Positions 52,517-61,922 of a stretch of DNA of 64,000 bases are shown piece by piece; the stretch's first letter is position 1, and each line of letters begins with the position of its first letter. Origin of the DNA: JAWPMT01 sp965215825 (lineage in GTDB: Bacteria > Bacteroidota > Bacteroidia > Cytophagales > Cyclobacteriaceae); contig CBDCEM010000002.1 of the NCBI GenBank assembly GCA_965215825.1, forward strand, positions 248,001 through 312,000, written 5' to 3'. Position numbers and translations under genes: made by a program. The notes beneath the pieces are model-generated. The model made no database searches. It saw nothing but the letters and a program-made list of their open reading frames with translations, and was not told the origin of the DNA.

Positions 52517-54595
52517 ATGGTATCTCCATCCGACCTTGCTTTTTATAATGATATTGAACTGGGTGTTCTCAACCTTGATAATAGCATCATAATCAATGCA
52601 AACCGTGCTTTCGAGACAATCATTGGTAAAACCAGCAGTGAACTTCGAAACGAAAATATAGAAACCCTTGTCCATGATGAAAGTCTTCATGTTTTTCAGG
52701 TTTTCATGCAAACCGAAGGGGAGCAAGGATCTGTTTCTATTAAGTTAAAATCTACGAATACTTCTCTTCGCTGGGTTCGAATATCCAGAAAGAATGTAGA
52801 AAGAGGAACACTGTTACTCATTGAGAACATTACGCAGGAAATGGTTCGTGAGCTAATATTCAGTCGTTTGGCCGAAGGCTTCATTGAAGAAGAATCACAA
52901 TCCATTTTCACCAGTGTGGTTTTGACACTAACACATGTTTTGAATGTCAAGTACAGTTTCATTGGGATATTTAATCAAACCGAAAAACAAGTAGATGTCA
53001 AGGCACTGAGCACAAACAGTAAGCTTCAAAAACAGTTTTCTTACCCGCTAAAGGGAACACCCTGTCTCGATGTACTTAATGGCGGACAATTGTTGGTGGA
53101 CAAAGGCACTCAAGAGGCCTATCCTCATGATCAGGATCTTAAAGACTGGAGTGTCCAGGGTTATGTTGGTGTGGCACTTAAAAACAGTGACAATCAAGCC
53201 ATTGGGCACTTGGCCATTATGGACATAAAGCCCATAGAGAATACCAAATTCCTACTCAGTATCCTCAAAATCTATGCTTCACGTCTCGGGGCGGAATTGG
53301 AAAAAGTTTTGAGCGAAAGGGAGCTTATAAACAGCGAAACAAAATATCGCAATCTTTTCGAAAATGCTTTTGAAGCAAAAATGATTTATGATGATCGTAA
53401 TAAGCACTATTTACAAGCGAACAAAGCGGCAATAGAATTATTCGGGCACCCTCGGGATTTCTTTATTGGACTCAACCCAATGCAGTTAAAACCTGACGAG
53501 TTTCGCTCACCGGAATATACCAAACGCATGAACCACATGGTAACTCAGGCCTATGATGGTGACATGCTCATTGAGGAAACAGTAAACAAAAAGGCTAATG
53601 GAGGATTGTTCTTCTCTGAAATCGCTGTTTCCCTTCTGGATCGTGAGAAAGGTCATTTTCTCGTTTCTTTTCGCGATGTTTCAAAAAGAAAAAAAGCGGA
53701 ACAAGAATTACTGGAACATAAAACAAATTTGGAAGAGACCATTCGGGAAAGAACAAAGGAGATCGAAAACCTCAACGAAGAACTTCAGAAAACGAATACC
53801 TTCTTAGAAAACTCTAACCTGGATTTAACCGCGCAAAAAGAAAAACTTCAAGCGACCCTGGAACGCTTGAGATTAACGCAAAGTCAACTCATCCAGTCAG
53901 AAAAAATGGCCTCTCTTGGCATATTGACTTCCGGTATGGCCCATGAGCTAAACAACTCAATGAATACAATCATGGGGGGTATCAGTCAGGCTTATATGGA
54001 GCTGGAGGAAATGAAAATACCCGCGGCCACACTGGAAAAGGTCGATGACGCATTTAATTGGGTGCAAGAAGGAGTCAGCAGGACCGCAAAGATTGTTAAA
54101 GGCCTTGCTTCATATGGTTATCACGAGCAATCCAGAAAAGAGTTGAAAGAAATAGATAATGTAATCCAAAGTGCGATTGCGTTGATCGAGCCCAGCCTGG
54201 AAAAGGCGAAAGTGTCCTTTGATATAGCTCTGGAAGCAGCAACGAAATTGAAAATTCAGTCTGGTCAAATGACTAAAGCATTTGTCCATGTTCTCGAAAA
54301 TGCCATCTACTTTGCGGAAAGAGATTCCTCCGCAGAACAAGGAAAAATTTTGGTGACTTCCAAAGTTGACGAGGAAAGATCCAATGTGATCATCGAAGTT
54401 CTCAATACAGGGCAGAAAATTTCAGAAGAGCATTTTAGTCGGATCTATGTGCCTTTCTTTACGACAAAACCAGTCGGGGAAGGTACCGGGCTTGGCTTGT
54501 CCGTCGCCTATTCTTTCATCGAACAACATGGCGGAACCATTAGTCATGAAAATGTAACTGATGGAGTGAAATGTGTCATTATACTCCCTCTTTAG
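52517..54595 (+). CDS. Soluble PAS/GAF sensor histidine kinase
   Basis: A 692-residue kinase with no membrane helices. In order: a PAS-like domain (about 8-110), a GAF-like domain (about 125-260), a second PAS domain (about 275-390), a coiled coil (about 390-460), the phospho-acceptor helix with His near residue 476 (SGMAHELNNSMNTI; the usual Pro after NN is Ser), and an ATPase domain with an N box (HVLENAIYFAE) and G box (GTGLGLSVAYSF). No response regulator is nearby, so it is an orphan kinase. The signal is unknown. Confidence 0.9.
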   Translation: MVSPSDLAFYNDIELGVLNLDNSIIINANRAFETIIGKTSSELRNENIETLVHDESLHVFQVFMQTEGEQGSVSIKLKSTNTSLRWVRISRKNVERGTLLLIENITQEMVRELIFSRLAEGFIEEESQSIFTSVVLTLTHVLNVKYSFIGIFNQTEKQVDVKALSTNSKLQKQFSYPLKGTPCLDVLNGGQLLVDKGTQEAYPHDQDLKDWSVQGYVGVALKNSDNQAIGHLAIMDIKPIENTKFLLSILKIYASRLGAELEKVLSERELINSETKYRNLFENAFEAKMIYDDRNKHYLQANKAAIELFGHPRDFFIGLNPMQLKPDEFRSPEYTKRMNHMVTQAYDGDMLIEETVNKKANGGLFFSEIAVSLLDREKGHFLVSFRDVSKRKKAEQELLEHKTNLEETIRERTKEIENLNEELQKTNTFLENSNLDLTAQKEKLQATLERLRLTQSQLIQSEKMASLGILTSGMAHELNNSMNTIMGGISQAYMELEEMKIPAATLEKVDDAFNWVQEGVSRTAKIVKGLASYGYHEQSRKELKEIDNVIQSAIALIEPSLEKAKVSFDIALEAATKLKIQSGQMTKAFVHVLENAIYFAERDSSAEQGKILVTSKVDEERSNVIIEVLNTGQKISEEHFSRIYVPFFTTKPVGEGTGLGLSVAYSFIEQHGGTISHENVTDGVKCVIILPL

Positions 54596-54693
54596 CTATT
54601 TCGTTAAATTCTTCTTCGTAGGTCTATTAACAAAATCTGGATCCTCTGTAAGGTTTTAGCTTTTTGCGATACTAATCCGATAGTCACTAAAAC

Positions 54694-55557
54694 ATGAAAA
54701 TGAAAACCATTAGAATCGTATTTAGCTTGATGCTCATTTTTGCCGGATGGAAGGGGCATGCGCAGACAGAAAACACATCACTGCTGTGGAAAATTGAAGG
54801 AGCGGGAATCAAAACTTCATATCTGTATGGTACGATACATCTACTACCGCAAGATGACTTTGCGATCAAAGAAAAAGTCATCAAAGCCTTTAACTCAACG
54901 GAGCAGGTGGTACTTGAAATTGACATGGACGATCCTTCTATGCAAATGAAGATTATGAAAAATGCTTCGATGAAGGATGGTTTGACACTCGACAAGTTGC
55001 TTTCTGAGGAAGATTATCAGGTTGTTAGTGAGGAAATAAAATCTATCATGGGCATAGGACTTGAGCCGTTCAATACCTTTAAACCTTTCATGATATACTC
55101 CATGTTGATTACCAAACTCATTGAAGGGCCTCCGGCAAGTTATGAACTGACTTTTGTAAAAATGGCTCAAGAGAACGAAATGGAGGTTTTGGGATTGGAA
55201 CTGGTGGAAGATCAATTGGCTGTTTTTGACCGCATACCATACGAAGAGCAGGCAAAGGACATCATAGAAATGGTTCGGAATCAGGAGAAAACCCGGAAAG
55301 AATTCGCTGCACTTGTCGAGGCTTATAACAAGGAAGATATCGAACACATGCAACAGGTAATTGAATCTTACGCCGCAACAGCTATTGAAATGGATGAATT
55401 GATCAATAAACGAAATTCAAATTGGATTCCAATCATCGGTAAATTAGTTAAGGACAAATCTTGCTTTATCGGTGTAGGAGCCGGGCATTTGGGTGGCAAG
55501 AAAGGGGTAGTCAACCTTCTGAAAGAAGCCGGGTACACGATATCACCGATCAATTAA
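54694..55557 (+). CDS. TraB/GumN-family exported protein
   Basis: A signal peptide (MKMKTIRIVFSLMLIFAGWKGHA) and a TraB/GumN body: LWKIEGAGIKTSYLYGTIHLL, EQVVLEIDMDDPSMQ, and the final CFIGVGAGHLGGKKGVVNLLKEAGYTI. The paired GTIHLL and GxGHLGG motifs are the family's active-site elements (predicted metal protease or similar). 287 residues, complete. Periplasmic or secreted; substrate unknown. Confidence 0.88.
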   Translation: MKMKTIRIVFSLMLIFAGWKGHAQTENTSLLWKIEGAGIKTSYLYGTIHLLPQDDFAIKEKVIKAFNSTEQVVLEIDMDDPSMQMKIMKNASMKDGLTLDKLLSEEDYQVVSEEIKSIMGIGLEPFNTFKPFMIYSMLITKLIEGPPASYELTFVKMAQENEMEVLGLELVEDQLAVFDRIPYEEQAKDIIEMVRNQEKTRKEFAALVEAYNKEDIEHMQQVIESYAATAIEMDELINKRNSNWIPIIGKLVKDKSCFIGVGAGHLGGKKGVVNLLKEAGYTISPIN

Positions 55558-55670
55558 ACTTGAATATGGCACTTAGTTGAGTTGTAGCTACTGCAGGATT
55601 TGACTGGGTTATTTTGTATAAAATCGGGTTTGCAGATCAGGATGTACCGGATACGTTCTTTATCTCAATC

Positions 55671-56570
55671 CTAATGCCCTTTGATTTGCTCACTTAAGAT
55701 AGCAATGCCCTCTTCAAAACTGCGGGGCTCATACCCTAGTTGTTTTCTGGCCTTATCTAAAATAAACCCGGTTTTTGCAGGTCTTTTTGCCGGTTGTTTG
55801 AAAATACTGCCGTCGGTTTCCATCATAGTCGCAGTATCCAGATCGAAGAAATTTGCGGTCTTTTTGGCCATTTCGTAAGGAGTTAACAAGTCCTTTCCGG
55901 AAATATTAAATACTCCCTTGGCTTGTTTGTCCACAATAAGGGCACACCCTATGGCCAGGTCTTCTGCCAAGGTTGGTGTTCTCCATTGGTCATTGACAAC
56001 TTTAATCTCATTCCCTTCTTCAAGGTTTTTCTTCACCCACAGAATGATATTTGACCGACTCATATCGTGGACAATTCCATACACCAATACAGTTCGAGCA
56101 ATGGCCCAATTGATGTTGCTCTTGATTAAAGTTTGTTCAGAAGCCAGTTTGCTTTCACCGTAGTAACTGAGCGGGTTTGATTCAGCCTGTTCATCGTAGG
56201 GGCCTGCCTCGCCATCAAAAATAAAATCCGTAGACAAATGCAATAAGAAGGTATTGTTCTGAGAACAAGCATTTACCAGATATTCTACAGCGATCACGTT
56301 TTGGGTCCAACAGGATTCCCTGTCTTTTTCACATTGGTCCACCTGTGTCATTGCTGCCGTATTGATTACAGCATCGGGTTGGAATTTCTCGAAAACCTCA
56401 TTTACCTCATCCTTAGAGGTAATGTCCATCTTACAATAAAGATGATTTGAACCCAAATTTCTATCCTCTCCTCTTCCAGTAGCGATCAACTCAATGTCTT
56501 CTCTGCCAGCATATAGGTCCACCAACTTCTGACCCAAAAGTCCATTTGATCCAGTGATCAATATCTTCAT
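55671..56570 (-). CDS. RmlD-like SDR-family sugar-nucleotide reductase
   Basis: A 299-residue short-chain reductase. The NAD(P) motif is GSNGLLGQKL, with DAVINTAAMTQVDQCEKD, LLHLSTDFIFDGEAGPYDE and the YYGESKLASE active site. The closest idea is dTDP-4-dehydrorhamnose reductase, but other sugar substrates are possible. It lies 7 nt behind a cyclophilin gene, last of a minus-strand operon. Confidence 0.82.
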   Translation of the reverse strand: MKILITGSNGLLGQKLVDLYAGREDIELIATGRGEDRNLGSNHLYCKMDITSKDEVNEVFEKFQPDAVINTAAMTQVDQCEKDRESCWTQNVIAVEYLVNACSQNNTFLLHLSTDFIFDGEAGPYDEQAESNPLSYYGESKLASEQTLIKSNINWAIARTVLVYGIVHDMSRSNIILWVKKNLEEGNEIKVVNDQWRTPTLAEDLAIGCALIVDKQAKGVFNISGKDLLTPYEMAKKTANFFDLDTATMMETDGSIFKQPAKRPAKTGFILDKARKQLGYEPRSFEEGIAILSEQIKGH

Positions 56571-56577
56571 ACCAGAT

Positions 56578-57468
56578 CTATTTTTTCTTAACGGGAGGAT
56601 ACTCGTAACCGTAGCGTTTTGTGATTTCCTTGGTTTTGAGAGTGATTACTTCCATGGTAATGTAGACATCTTCCACAGGCTTGCTTCCATTTACATTCAC
56701 CTCTGCAACTTTGTCAATAATTTCAAGGCCATCCACAACTGTGCCATAGACAGTATATGCCCCGTCCAAATGTGGGGTGCCTCCAACCTTCTCATACGCT
56801 TCCAGGGCATTTTCAGGAATATCTTTCCGGATTTTGATATCGAATTCTTGTTCGCAAAGATCAATCAATGAGTAAGCCAGGTCATTTGCTTGTTCGTTTT
56901 TGCCCTGCTGATACAGGTTCTGAAATTTTTGTCGAACGGTATCGTAATCTGCATTACTCAGCAACTGACTAATTCCTTTTTGAAGATTTGCCGGATCTAT
57001 CTCCAGATCTTTCCTTTTTATTTCACGTCCTTGTACAATGTAAAATTGACAGGAAGATGATTTCCTTTCAGGATTGACGTTATCACCTGTCCTGGCCGCA
57101 GCCAGCGCTCCTTTGGTATGATAGAACCCTCGATCCAATTCCGCAGGAATATTGTCGAGATCCACTTCATTGCTCCCTTCCTTTTTGGTCACATCACCAC
57201 CCTGAATCATGAAATCTTCAATCACCCTGTGCCAGATCGTTGAATCATACGCTCCTGATTTGGCCAATCTCAAAAAATTTTCCTTGTGTAATGGAGTTTC
57301 TTCGTAGAGTAGAACTGTCATGTCGCCAAAAGGAGTATGAATGATGACTAAATCATCTTTCTTCTTGGGTTTTGGTTTACCCATCAAATCAGCCTTCAAG
57401 GTTACTCCAGCAAACAGGAACAACACTAATAACCCGATTGTTAGCTTGTACGATTTTCTCATCTTCAT
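56578..57468 (-). CDS. Exported cyclophilin with a helical insert (copy 1)
   Basis: A 296-residue peptidyl-prolyl isomerase. A signal-like start precedes the catalytic fold: HKENFLRLAKSGAYDSTIWHRVIEDFMIQGGD, KGALAAARTG...SSSCQFYIVQG and HLDGAYTVYGTVVDGLEIIDKVA. A charged helical stretch of about 65 residues (QKGISQLLSNADYDTVRQKFQ region) splits the fold between the FYIV strand and the last part. The canonical bacterial enzyme is about 170 residues. It has no lipobox Cys. Its neighbour at 57487 is a paralogue of the same layout. Confidence 0.88.
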   Translation of the reverse strand: MKMRKSYKLTIGLLVLFLFAGVTLKADLMGKPKPKKKDDLVIIHTPFGDMTVLLYEETPLHKENFLRLAKSGAYDSTIWHRVIEDFMIQGGDVTKKEGSNEVDLDNIPAELDRGFYHTKGALAAARTGDNVNPERKSSSCQFYIVQGREIKRKDLEIDPANLQKGISQLLSNADYDTVRQKFQNLYQQGKNEQANDLAYSLIDLCEQEFDIKIRKDIPENALEAYEKVGGTPHLDGAYTVYGTVVDGLEIIDKVAEVNVNGSKPVEDVYITMEVITLKTKEITKRYGYEYPPVKKK

Positions 57469-57486
57469 ATTTAATTGTTTTAAGCC

Positions 57487-58347
57487 TTATTTGTATTGGT
57501 AACCGTACTTTTCGGTGATTTCTGTCTTGAGCATTTTTTCAACCTTTACGGACATAGTGATATCCTCAAGAGGTTTGTCCCTAGGTGGGCCATTTGTTTT
57601 TACGGCAGCAATTTTATCTATGACCTCCAGCCCTGATAATACCTTTCCAAACACGGTATATTCACCGTCCAGGCTAGGCGCTCCACCTATCCCCTGATAG
57701 GCTTTTTCAGCGTCGGGGGACAAAGGCTTGAAAAGGTCGATCCCAAATTCTTTCTCTACCAGTTCCTTATTTTCCAGTGCAAGCAGATTCATTCCCCGAT
57801 TGTCTCTTGCAGCAGCCAATTGCTGAAATTCGAGCAATAGATCCTGGTATTCCGGTCTTCCTAAAAGATCGGACATCTTGTCATTTAGGGTGTAGAGATC
57901 TGTTGTAAGCGTTTCGTATGGACTGCCGTGCACAACATAAAACTGGCAACTACTGGATAATTTCTTCGGATTGATCTGATCTCCTTGTCGAGCCGCAGCA
58001 ATAGATCCCTTGGTATGAAAAAAGCCAGGAACGATCTCAGCAGGAATTTTACTTTCTGCGGGCTCTTGTTCACCAGTGCCCTGATAAATATCACCTCCCT
58101 GAATCATAAAGCCTTCTATAACCCTGTGCCAAAGATTATCATTGTATTTACCAGCCTGGGCTAACTCAATGAAGTTCTTTTTATGCAAAGGCGTTTCATC
58201 GTAAAGTATGGCTTTCATATCGCCTTCGGGAGTACTGATCGTGACAAGATAATCTTCTTCACTGGACAATTCTGCCTTGTTGCTACAACTGATTGATGTC
58301 ATGATGATCCCTGCCAAAAGGGAAAGTCCAATCAATTTTTGCTTCAT
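57487..58347 (-). CDS. Exported cyclophilin lipoprotein with a helical insert (copy 2)
   Basis: Paralogue of the neighbouring gene, with the same order of motifs (HKKNFIELAQAGKYNDNLWHRVIEGFMIQGGD, KGSIAAARQGDQ, SSSCQFYVVHG, SLDGEYTVFGKVLSGLEVIDKIA) and the same position of the helical insert. I start at the ATG at 58347 because it begins a lipoprotein signal with lipobox (GIIMTSISC); the frame is open 10 codons further. Probably an envelope protein-folding helper. It lies 18 nt from copy 1 and 26 nt from hemC. Confidence 0.88.
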   Translation of the reverse strand: MKQKLIGLSLLAGIIMTSISCSNKAELSSEEDYLVTISTPEGDMKAILYDETPLHKKNFIELAQAGKYNDNLWHRVIEGFMIQGGDIYQGTGEQEPAESKIPAEIVPGFFHTKGSIAAARQGDQINPKKLSSSCQFYVVHGSPYETLTTDLYTLNDKMSDLLGRPEYQDLLLEFQQLAAARDNRGMNLLALENKELVEKEFGIDLFKPLSPDAEKAYQGIGGAPSLDGEYTVFGKVLSGLEVIDKIAAVKTNGPPRDKPLEDITMSVKVEKMLKTEITEKYGYQYK

Positions 58348-58373
58348 ATCATTCAATTTTATTCCATCAAATA

Positions 58374-59285
58374 TCATAAACTATCTTTTATCTCCTTTAG
58401 AATCTGATCTCCACCTGCTGCTAACACCTCTTCTGCCAATGCTGTTCCCAACTTTTCGGGATTAACACCTGATTTGAGCAATTGTATCTTTTGAGTACCA
58501 TCCAGGCTGATGATCCCTCCACTCATTTCGATGGCATCATTTTTATGTGTTGCTAATCCAAAAACGGGAATACTACAACCTCCATCAAGTCGCTTTAAAT
58601 AGCTTCGTTCGGCCAACATGATTTGCTCTGTTGGCTGATGATTTAGCGTATTTCGGACAAAGGCAATTTTGTCCTCATCAAGGTCCTGGTATACTTCAAT
58701 CGCCACACTCCCCTGACCCACGGCTGGTGTAAACCTGTCTAACGGCAAGTGCTCACAAATCATGTCGTGGTAACCCATCCGATGAACTCCGGCAAAAGCC
58801 AAAATCAACGCATCACAAGCACCATCACGCATCTTCTGTATCCGAGTCTGTAAATTTCCCCGCATATCCACGATCCTAACATCAGAATAGAAATGTCTAA
58901 TTGTAGCCACACGCCTGGTGGAGGAAGTCCCCACGACTAGCCCCCCTTGCTCAAAACTCACCTTTTTGTCACTTACCAACACATCATTGGCTTGCTCTCG
59001 CTCAGAAAAAGCAATGAGCTTAAACCCTTCCGGCAAGGTCGATTGCATGTCTTTTGCGCTGTGTACCGCGATATCTATTTGGCCGTTGGCAAGTTTTTCT
59101 TCTAACTCTTCAGTAAAAACTCCCTTAGAGCCGATTTTAGAAATAGATACATCAAGTTTCTTATCACCTTTGGTTTCCATGGTGACCAGTTCCACGGTAG
59201 CTCCGGCCGCTTTCAATTGATCAGCAATAAATCTCGCTTGCCAGAGTGCTAACTTACTTTTTCTGGTCCCGATGCTAATCTTCAT
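58374..59285 (-). CDS. hemC: Hydroxymethylbilane synthase (porphobilinogen deaminase)
   Basis: HemC joins four porphobilinogens. The start (ISIGTRKSKLALWQARFIADQL) and GVFTEELEEKLANGQIDIAVHSAKD are typical, with LPEGFKL and the cofactor Cys in LDGGCSIPVFGLA. 303 residues. Its ATG overlaps the holB stop by 1 nt (TAATG), and the cyclophilin genes follow. Confidence 0.96.
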   Translation of the reverse strand: MKISIGTRKSKLALWQARFIADQLKAAGATVELVTMETKGDKKLDVSISKIGSKGVFTEELEEKLANGQIDIAVHSAKDMQSTLPEGFKLIAFSEREQANDVLVSDKKVSFEQGGLVVGTSSTRRVATIRHFYSDVRIVDMRGNLQTRIQKMRDGACDALILAFAGVHRMGYHDMICEHLPLDRFTPAVGQGSVAIEVYQDLDEDKIAFVRNTLNHQPTEQIMLAERSYLKRLDGGCSIPVFGLATHKNDAIEMSGGIISLDGTQKIQLLKSGVNPEKLGTALAEEVLAAGGDQILKEIKDSL

Positions 59286-60400
59286 TATTTCTTTCTTAAT
59301 AATTGACTGATCTGTAAGGAGAGATTAAGATGCATCAAGCGTGGATTGGCATTGCGTGTAAGGTGATAGATTTCCTCATTGATGAGTTGGTAGATTCCCT
59401 CCAGTGCTTCAAAAGAAACCGCACTGCTGAATTTCTTAATGAAATCAGATTCATTCCCCATGCTTGCGGTTAACTCCATGGTTTCGCTTTTTGCTAACAA
59501 GGACTCACGTATTAAGTTCAGCCAAAAACTCATTTTCCCTTGTTGCCTGGATTTTCCGGCCTGAGAAAACTCCTCGCTCATTTTCACCATGGATGTATAA
59601 TCTCCCCTCAGGCAATCTCGCATCCATTGCTGAAATCCTTCATGCTCTAACTCATCCGTTTGGCCGAGTAATTTTCTGGCTTTTAAGATACTCCCTTCAG
59701 CGACCCTAACCGTCTGGCGCGCCTCTGATTCCGAAGCTCCATCGTGCACAAGAAAGTCCACTATGTTATCATCACTGAATGGCGGGACCTTTACTAACTG
59801 TGTACGAGAGGTAATGGTCGTTATAATCTGTTCAATAGAATATCCTACCAGAAGATAGATGGTATTGGCCGGGGGTTCCTCCAGGACCTTCAAAAGGGCA
59901 TTTGCTGCAGGGCCGTTCATCATTTCCGGGTACCAGATAAGAATGATTTTGTGTGACCCTTCAAACGCCTTCATACTGACGGTCTTAATCACTTCTCTTG
60001 CATCATCCTTTCCAATTTGAAGCAATTTATTGTCCATCTCGGCCAATTGTGACCAGGCCTCAAGGTTGCCATACGGTTGTTCGGAGATGAAACTTCTCCA
60101 TTGCTTCGATTGTGCCGCAGCCTTCGCAGGGTCTGACTTTACAGATGCTCGGGGATAGAAAAAATGCACATCTGGGTGAATTGATTTACTGGTTTTTGCA
60201 CAGGCCGGACAAACACCGCATGCATCATCTTCGGTTCTGTTTTCACACAGGATATAGGACGCGAATGCAGTAGCCAATGGCAAAGCAGCTCCTCCTTCAT
60301 TTCCATGAAAAAGTTGGGCATGTGCCATGTGGTTTCGAGTAAGTGAAGATCGAAGTGTTTCTTTTAACTCGTCATGTCCCGGAATATCGGAAAATTGCAT
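59285..60400 (-). CDS. holB: DNA polymerase III subunit delta-prime
   Basis: The clamp-loader protein delta-prime of 371 residues. The start (DIPGHDELKETLRSSLTRNHMAHAQLFHG) is typical, Walker A is degenerate (GNEGGAALPLAT), a four-Cys zinc site (CENRTEDDACGVCPAC) is near residue 55, and IILIWYPEMMNGPAANALLKVLEEPP follows. It is the second gene of the rpmE-side operon and overlaps hemC by 1 nt. Confidence 0.9.
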   Translation of the reverse strand: MQFSDIPGHDELKETLRSSLTRNHMAHAQLFHGNEGGAALPLATAFASYILCENRTEDDACGVCPACAKTSKSIHPDVHFFYPRASVKSDPAKAAAQSKQWRSFISEQPYGNLEAWSQLAEMDNKLLQIGKDDAREVIKTVSMKAFEGSHKIILIWYPEMMNGPAANALLKVLEEPPANTIYLLVGYSIEQIITTITSRTQLVKVPPFSDDNIVDFLVHDGASESEARQTVRVAEGSILKARKLLGQTDELEHEGFQQWMRDCLRGDYTSMVKMSEEFSQAGKSRQQGKMSFWLNLIRESLLAKSETMELTASMGNESDFIKKFSSAVSFEALEGIYQLINEEIYHLTRNANPRLMHLNLSLQISQLLRKK

Positions 60401-60412
60401 CCTCTTTGGTTA

Positions 60413-61594
60413 TCATTTACCGCTTCGCAAATGAGCAGTTTGGTCAAAGATATGGGTGATCATTGCTTTGTCCACCTCTGTTAGCGATTTTTCCCTTCTT
60501 TCCATCACGCGATCCATGGTAGTTAGTGCTTTTTCAAGGGTATAAGTAATAGTACGGGCCGACCCGCCCCAGGAAAATGACGGAATTATATTTCTTGGAA
60601 ATCCCGCTCCAAAAATATTGGAGGAAATTCCAATTGTGGTGCCGGTATTAAACATGGTATTAATCGCGCTTTTGCAATGATCACCCATGATCAGGCCACA
60701 AAATTGCGAGCCAGTATCTATGAATGAGTTGCTGCCATAGTCCCACATTTTTACGTTTTCGTAATTGTTTTTGAGATTAGAATTATTCGTATCTGCCCCA
60801 AGATTGCACCATTCTCCGATCACAGCGGAACCCAGGTATCCGTCGTGGCTCTTATTTGAGTAGGCCTGCATCACACAATAAGAAGCTTCTCCACCAATTT
60901 TACAATGTGGCCCTAAGGTCACACCGCCGCGAAGCTTAGCACCCATACTGACCTGACTGTGGTCTCCCAATGCAAAGGGTCCACGTATTATTGCTCCTTC
61001 ATGAATCGAGGCATTTTTCCCAATGTAAATTGGGCCCGTTTCGGCATTCAATATAGCGGCTTTGACAACAGCACCTTCTTCAACATAAATGTCCGACCCA
61101 TAGATGATGGTATGAGGGTCTTCAATCGTGCCACTTAATGTCTGATCCAACAAAGCATAGTCTTGCTCGATTGCTATTCCATTTTTCTGGAAGATGTCCC
61201 ATGAACGATTAATAGAAAAAATATCACCGAAATAGTCTACTGCCGTAAATCGTTCGAAACTCAACTCCGTGGGATCGAAAGAAGTACCCACTCTGGCAGC
61301 TATTACCTGACCTTCATGGACCAATTTTTCATTGTTCCGTAGCGAGGTTATTGCCTCAATCAATTCGGGCCCGGGCAAGATATTACTCCGAATAAGAAGC
61401 TCAAAAGATTGCGGGATGGGGTATTTCCCTTGTTGATAATCGACCGCTAATACACCGACCGACTGTTGGAGATACTTTTCCCATTTTTCTTTTATGGTAA
61501 AAATCCCAATTCGAATGTCCGCAATACTCTTCAGGTAAGTAACCGGAAGTAGATTTTGATGATCAGATGGGTGATCGAATAAGCTAATTTGCAT
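60413..61594 (-). CDS. GlmU-like sugar-nucleotidyltransferase/left-handed helix protein
   Basis: A 393-residue protein whose second half is a left-handed beta helix of hexapeptide repeats (ILNAETGPIYIGKNASIHEGAIIRGPFAL, AKLRGGVTLGPHCKIGGEA). The first half lacks a clear sugar-nucleotide P-loop (GNG/GxGTRM is absent), so it resembles GlmU-like proteins of Bacteroidota that may only transfer acetyl groups or have lost the transferase. It lies between holB and the rpmE terminator. Confidence 0.75.
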   Translation of the reverse strand: MQISLFDHPSDHQNLLPVTYLKSIADIRIGIFTIKEKWEKYLQQSVGVLAVDYQQGKYPIPQSFELLIRSNILPGPELIEAITSLRNNEKLVHEGQVIAARVGTSFDPTELSFERFTAVDYFGDIFSINRSWDIFQKNGIAIEQDYALLDQTLSGTIEDPHTIIYGSDIYVEEGAVVKAAILNAETGPIYIGKNASIHEGAIIRGPFALGDHSQVSMGAKLRGGVTLGPHCKIGGEASYCVMQAYSNKSHDGYLGSAVIGEWCNLGADTNNSNLKNNYENVKMWDYGSNSFIDTGSQFCGLIMGDHCKSAINTMFNTGTTIGISSNIFGAGFPRNIIPSFSWGGSARTITYTLEKALTTMDRVMERREKSLTEVDKAMITHIFDQTAHLRSGK

Positions 61595-61600
61595 GACCGC

Positions 61601-61636
61601 AAAAATAAAAAGTCCTCTACGCAGGTAGAAGACTTT
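61601..61636 (-). terminator. Terminator behind rpmE
   Basis: AAAGTCCTCTAC (61609-61620) pairs with GTAGAAGACTTT (61625-61636) around GCAG, with one mismatch. On the minus strand it is followed by a T-rich tail, so it ends the rpmE transcript, or weakens read-through into the GlmU-like gene. Confidence 0.85.
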
Positions 61637-61661
61637 CCTTTATCTTAATAAGAAGTGTTGA

Positions 61662-61907
61662 TTACTTCTTTTTGTATTTTCTGTTGAATTTCTCGACTCT
61701 ACCAGCAGTATCCAAGAAGATTTTCTTACCGGTATAGAAAGGGTGCGAAGCAGAACTTACTTCGACTTTGATCAATGGATATTCATTTCCATCTTCCCAT
61801 TTGATTGTTTCCTGTGACCTCATCGTAGATTTAGTCAGGAATTTGAAATCACTAGTGGTGTCAAGGAAAACTACTTCTTTGTATTCTGGGTGAATATCTT
61901 TTCTCAT
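61662..61907 (-). CDS. rpmE2: 50S ribosomal protein L31 type B
   Basis: An 81-residue ribosomal protein. The beginning MRKDIHPEYKEVVFLDT and the end ASHPFYTGKKIFLDTAGRVEKFNRKY mark L31. It lacks the zinc Cys pair of type A, so it is the zinc-free type B form. It has its own terminator. Confidence 0.95.
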   Translation of the reverse strand: MRKDIHPEYKEVVFLDTTSDFKFLTKSTMRSQETIKWEDGNEYPLIKVEVSSASHPFYTGKKIFLDTAGRVEKFNRKYKKK

Positions 61908-61914
61908 CTCTATT

Positions 61915-61922
61915 CAAATTTA
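61915..61922 (-). promoter_or_regulatory. Candidate -7 box of rpmE
   Basis: On the minus strand the sequence reads TAAATTTG, fitting TAnnTTTG, and it ends 7 nt before the ATG. A second box, TACATTTG, is at 61977-61970. Neither has a clear -33 TTG. Confidence 0.4.
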
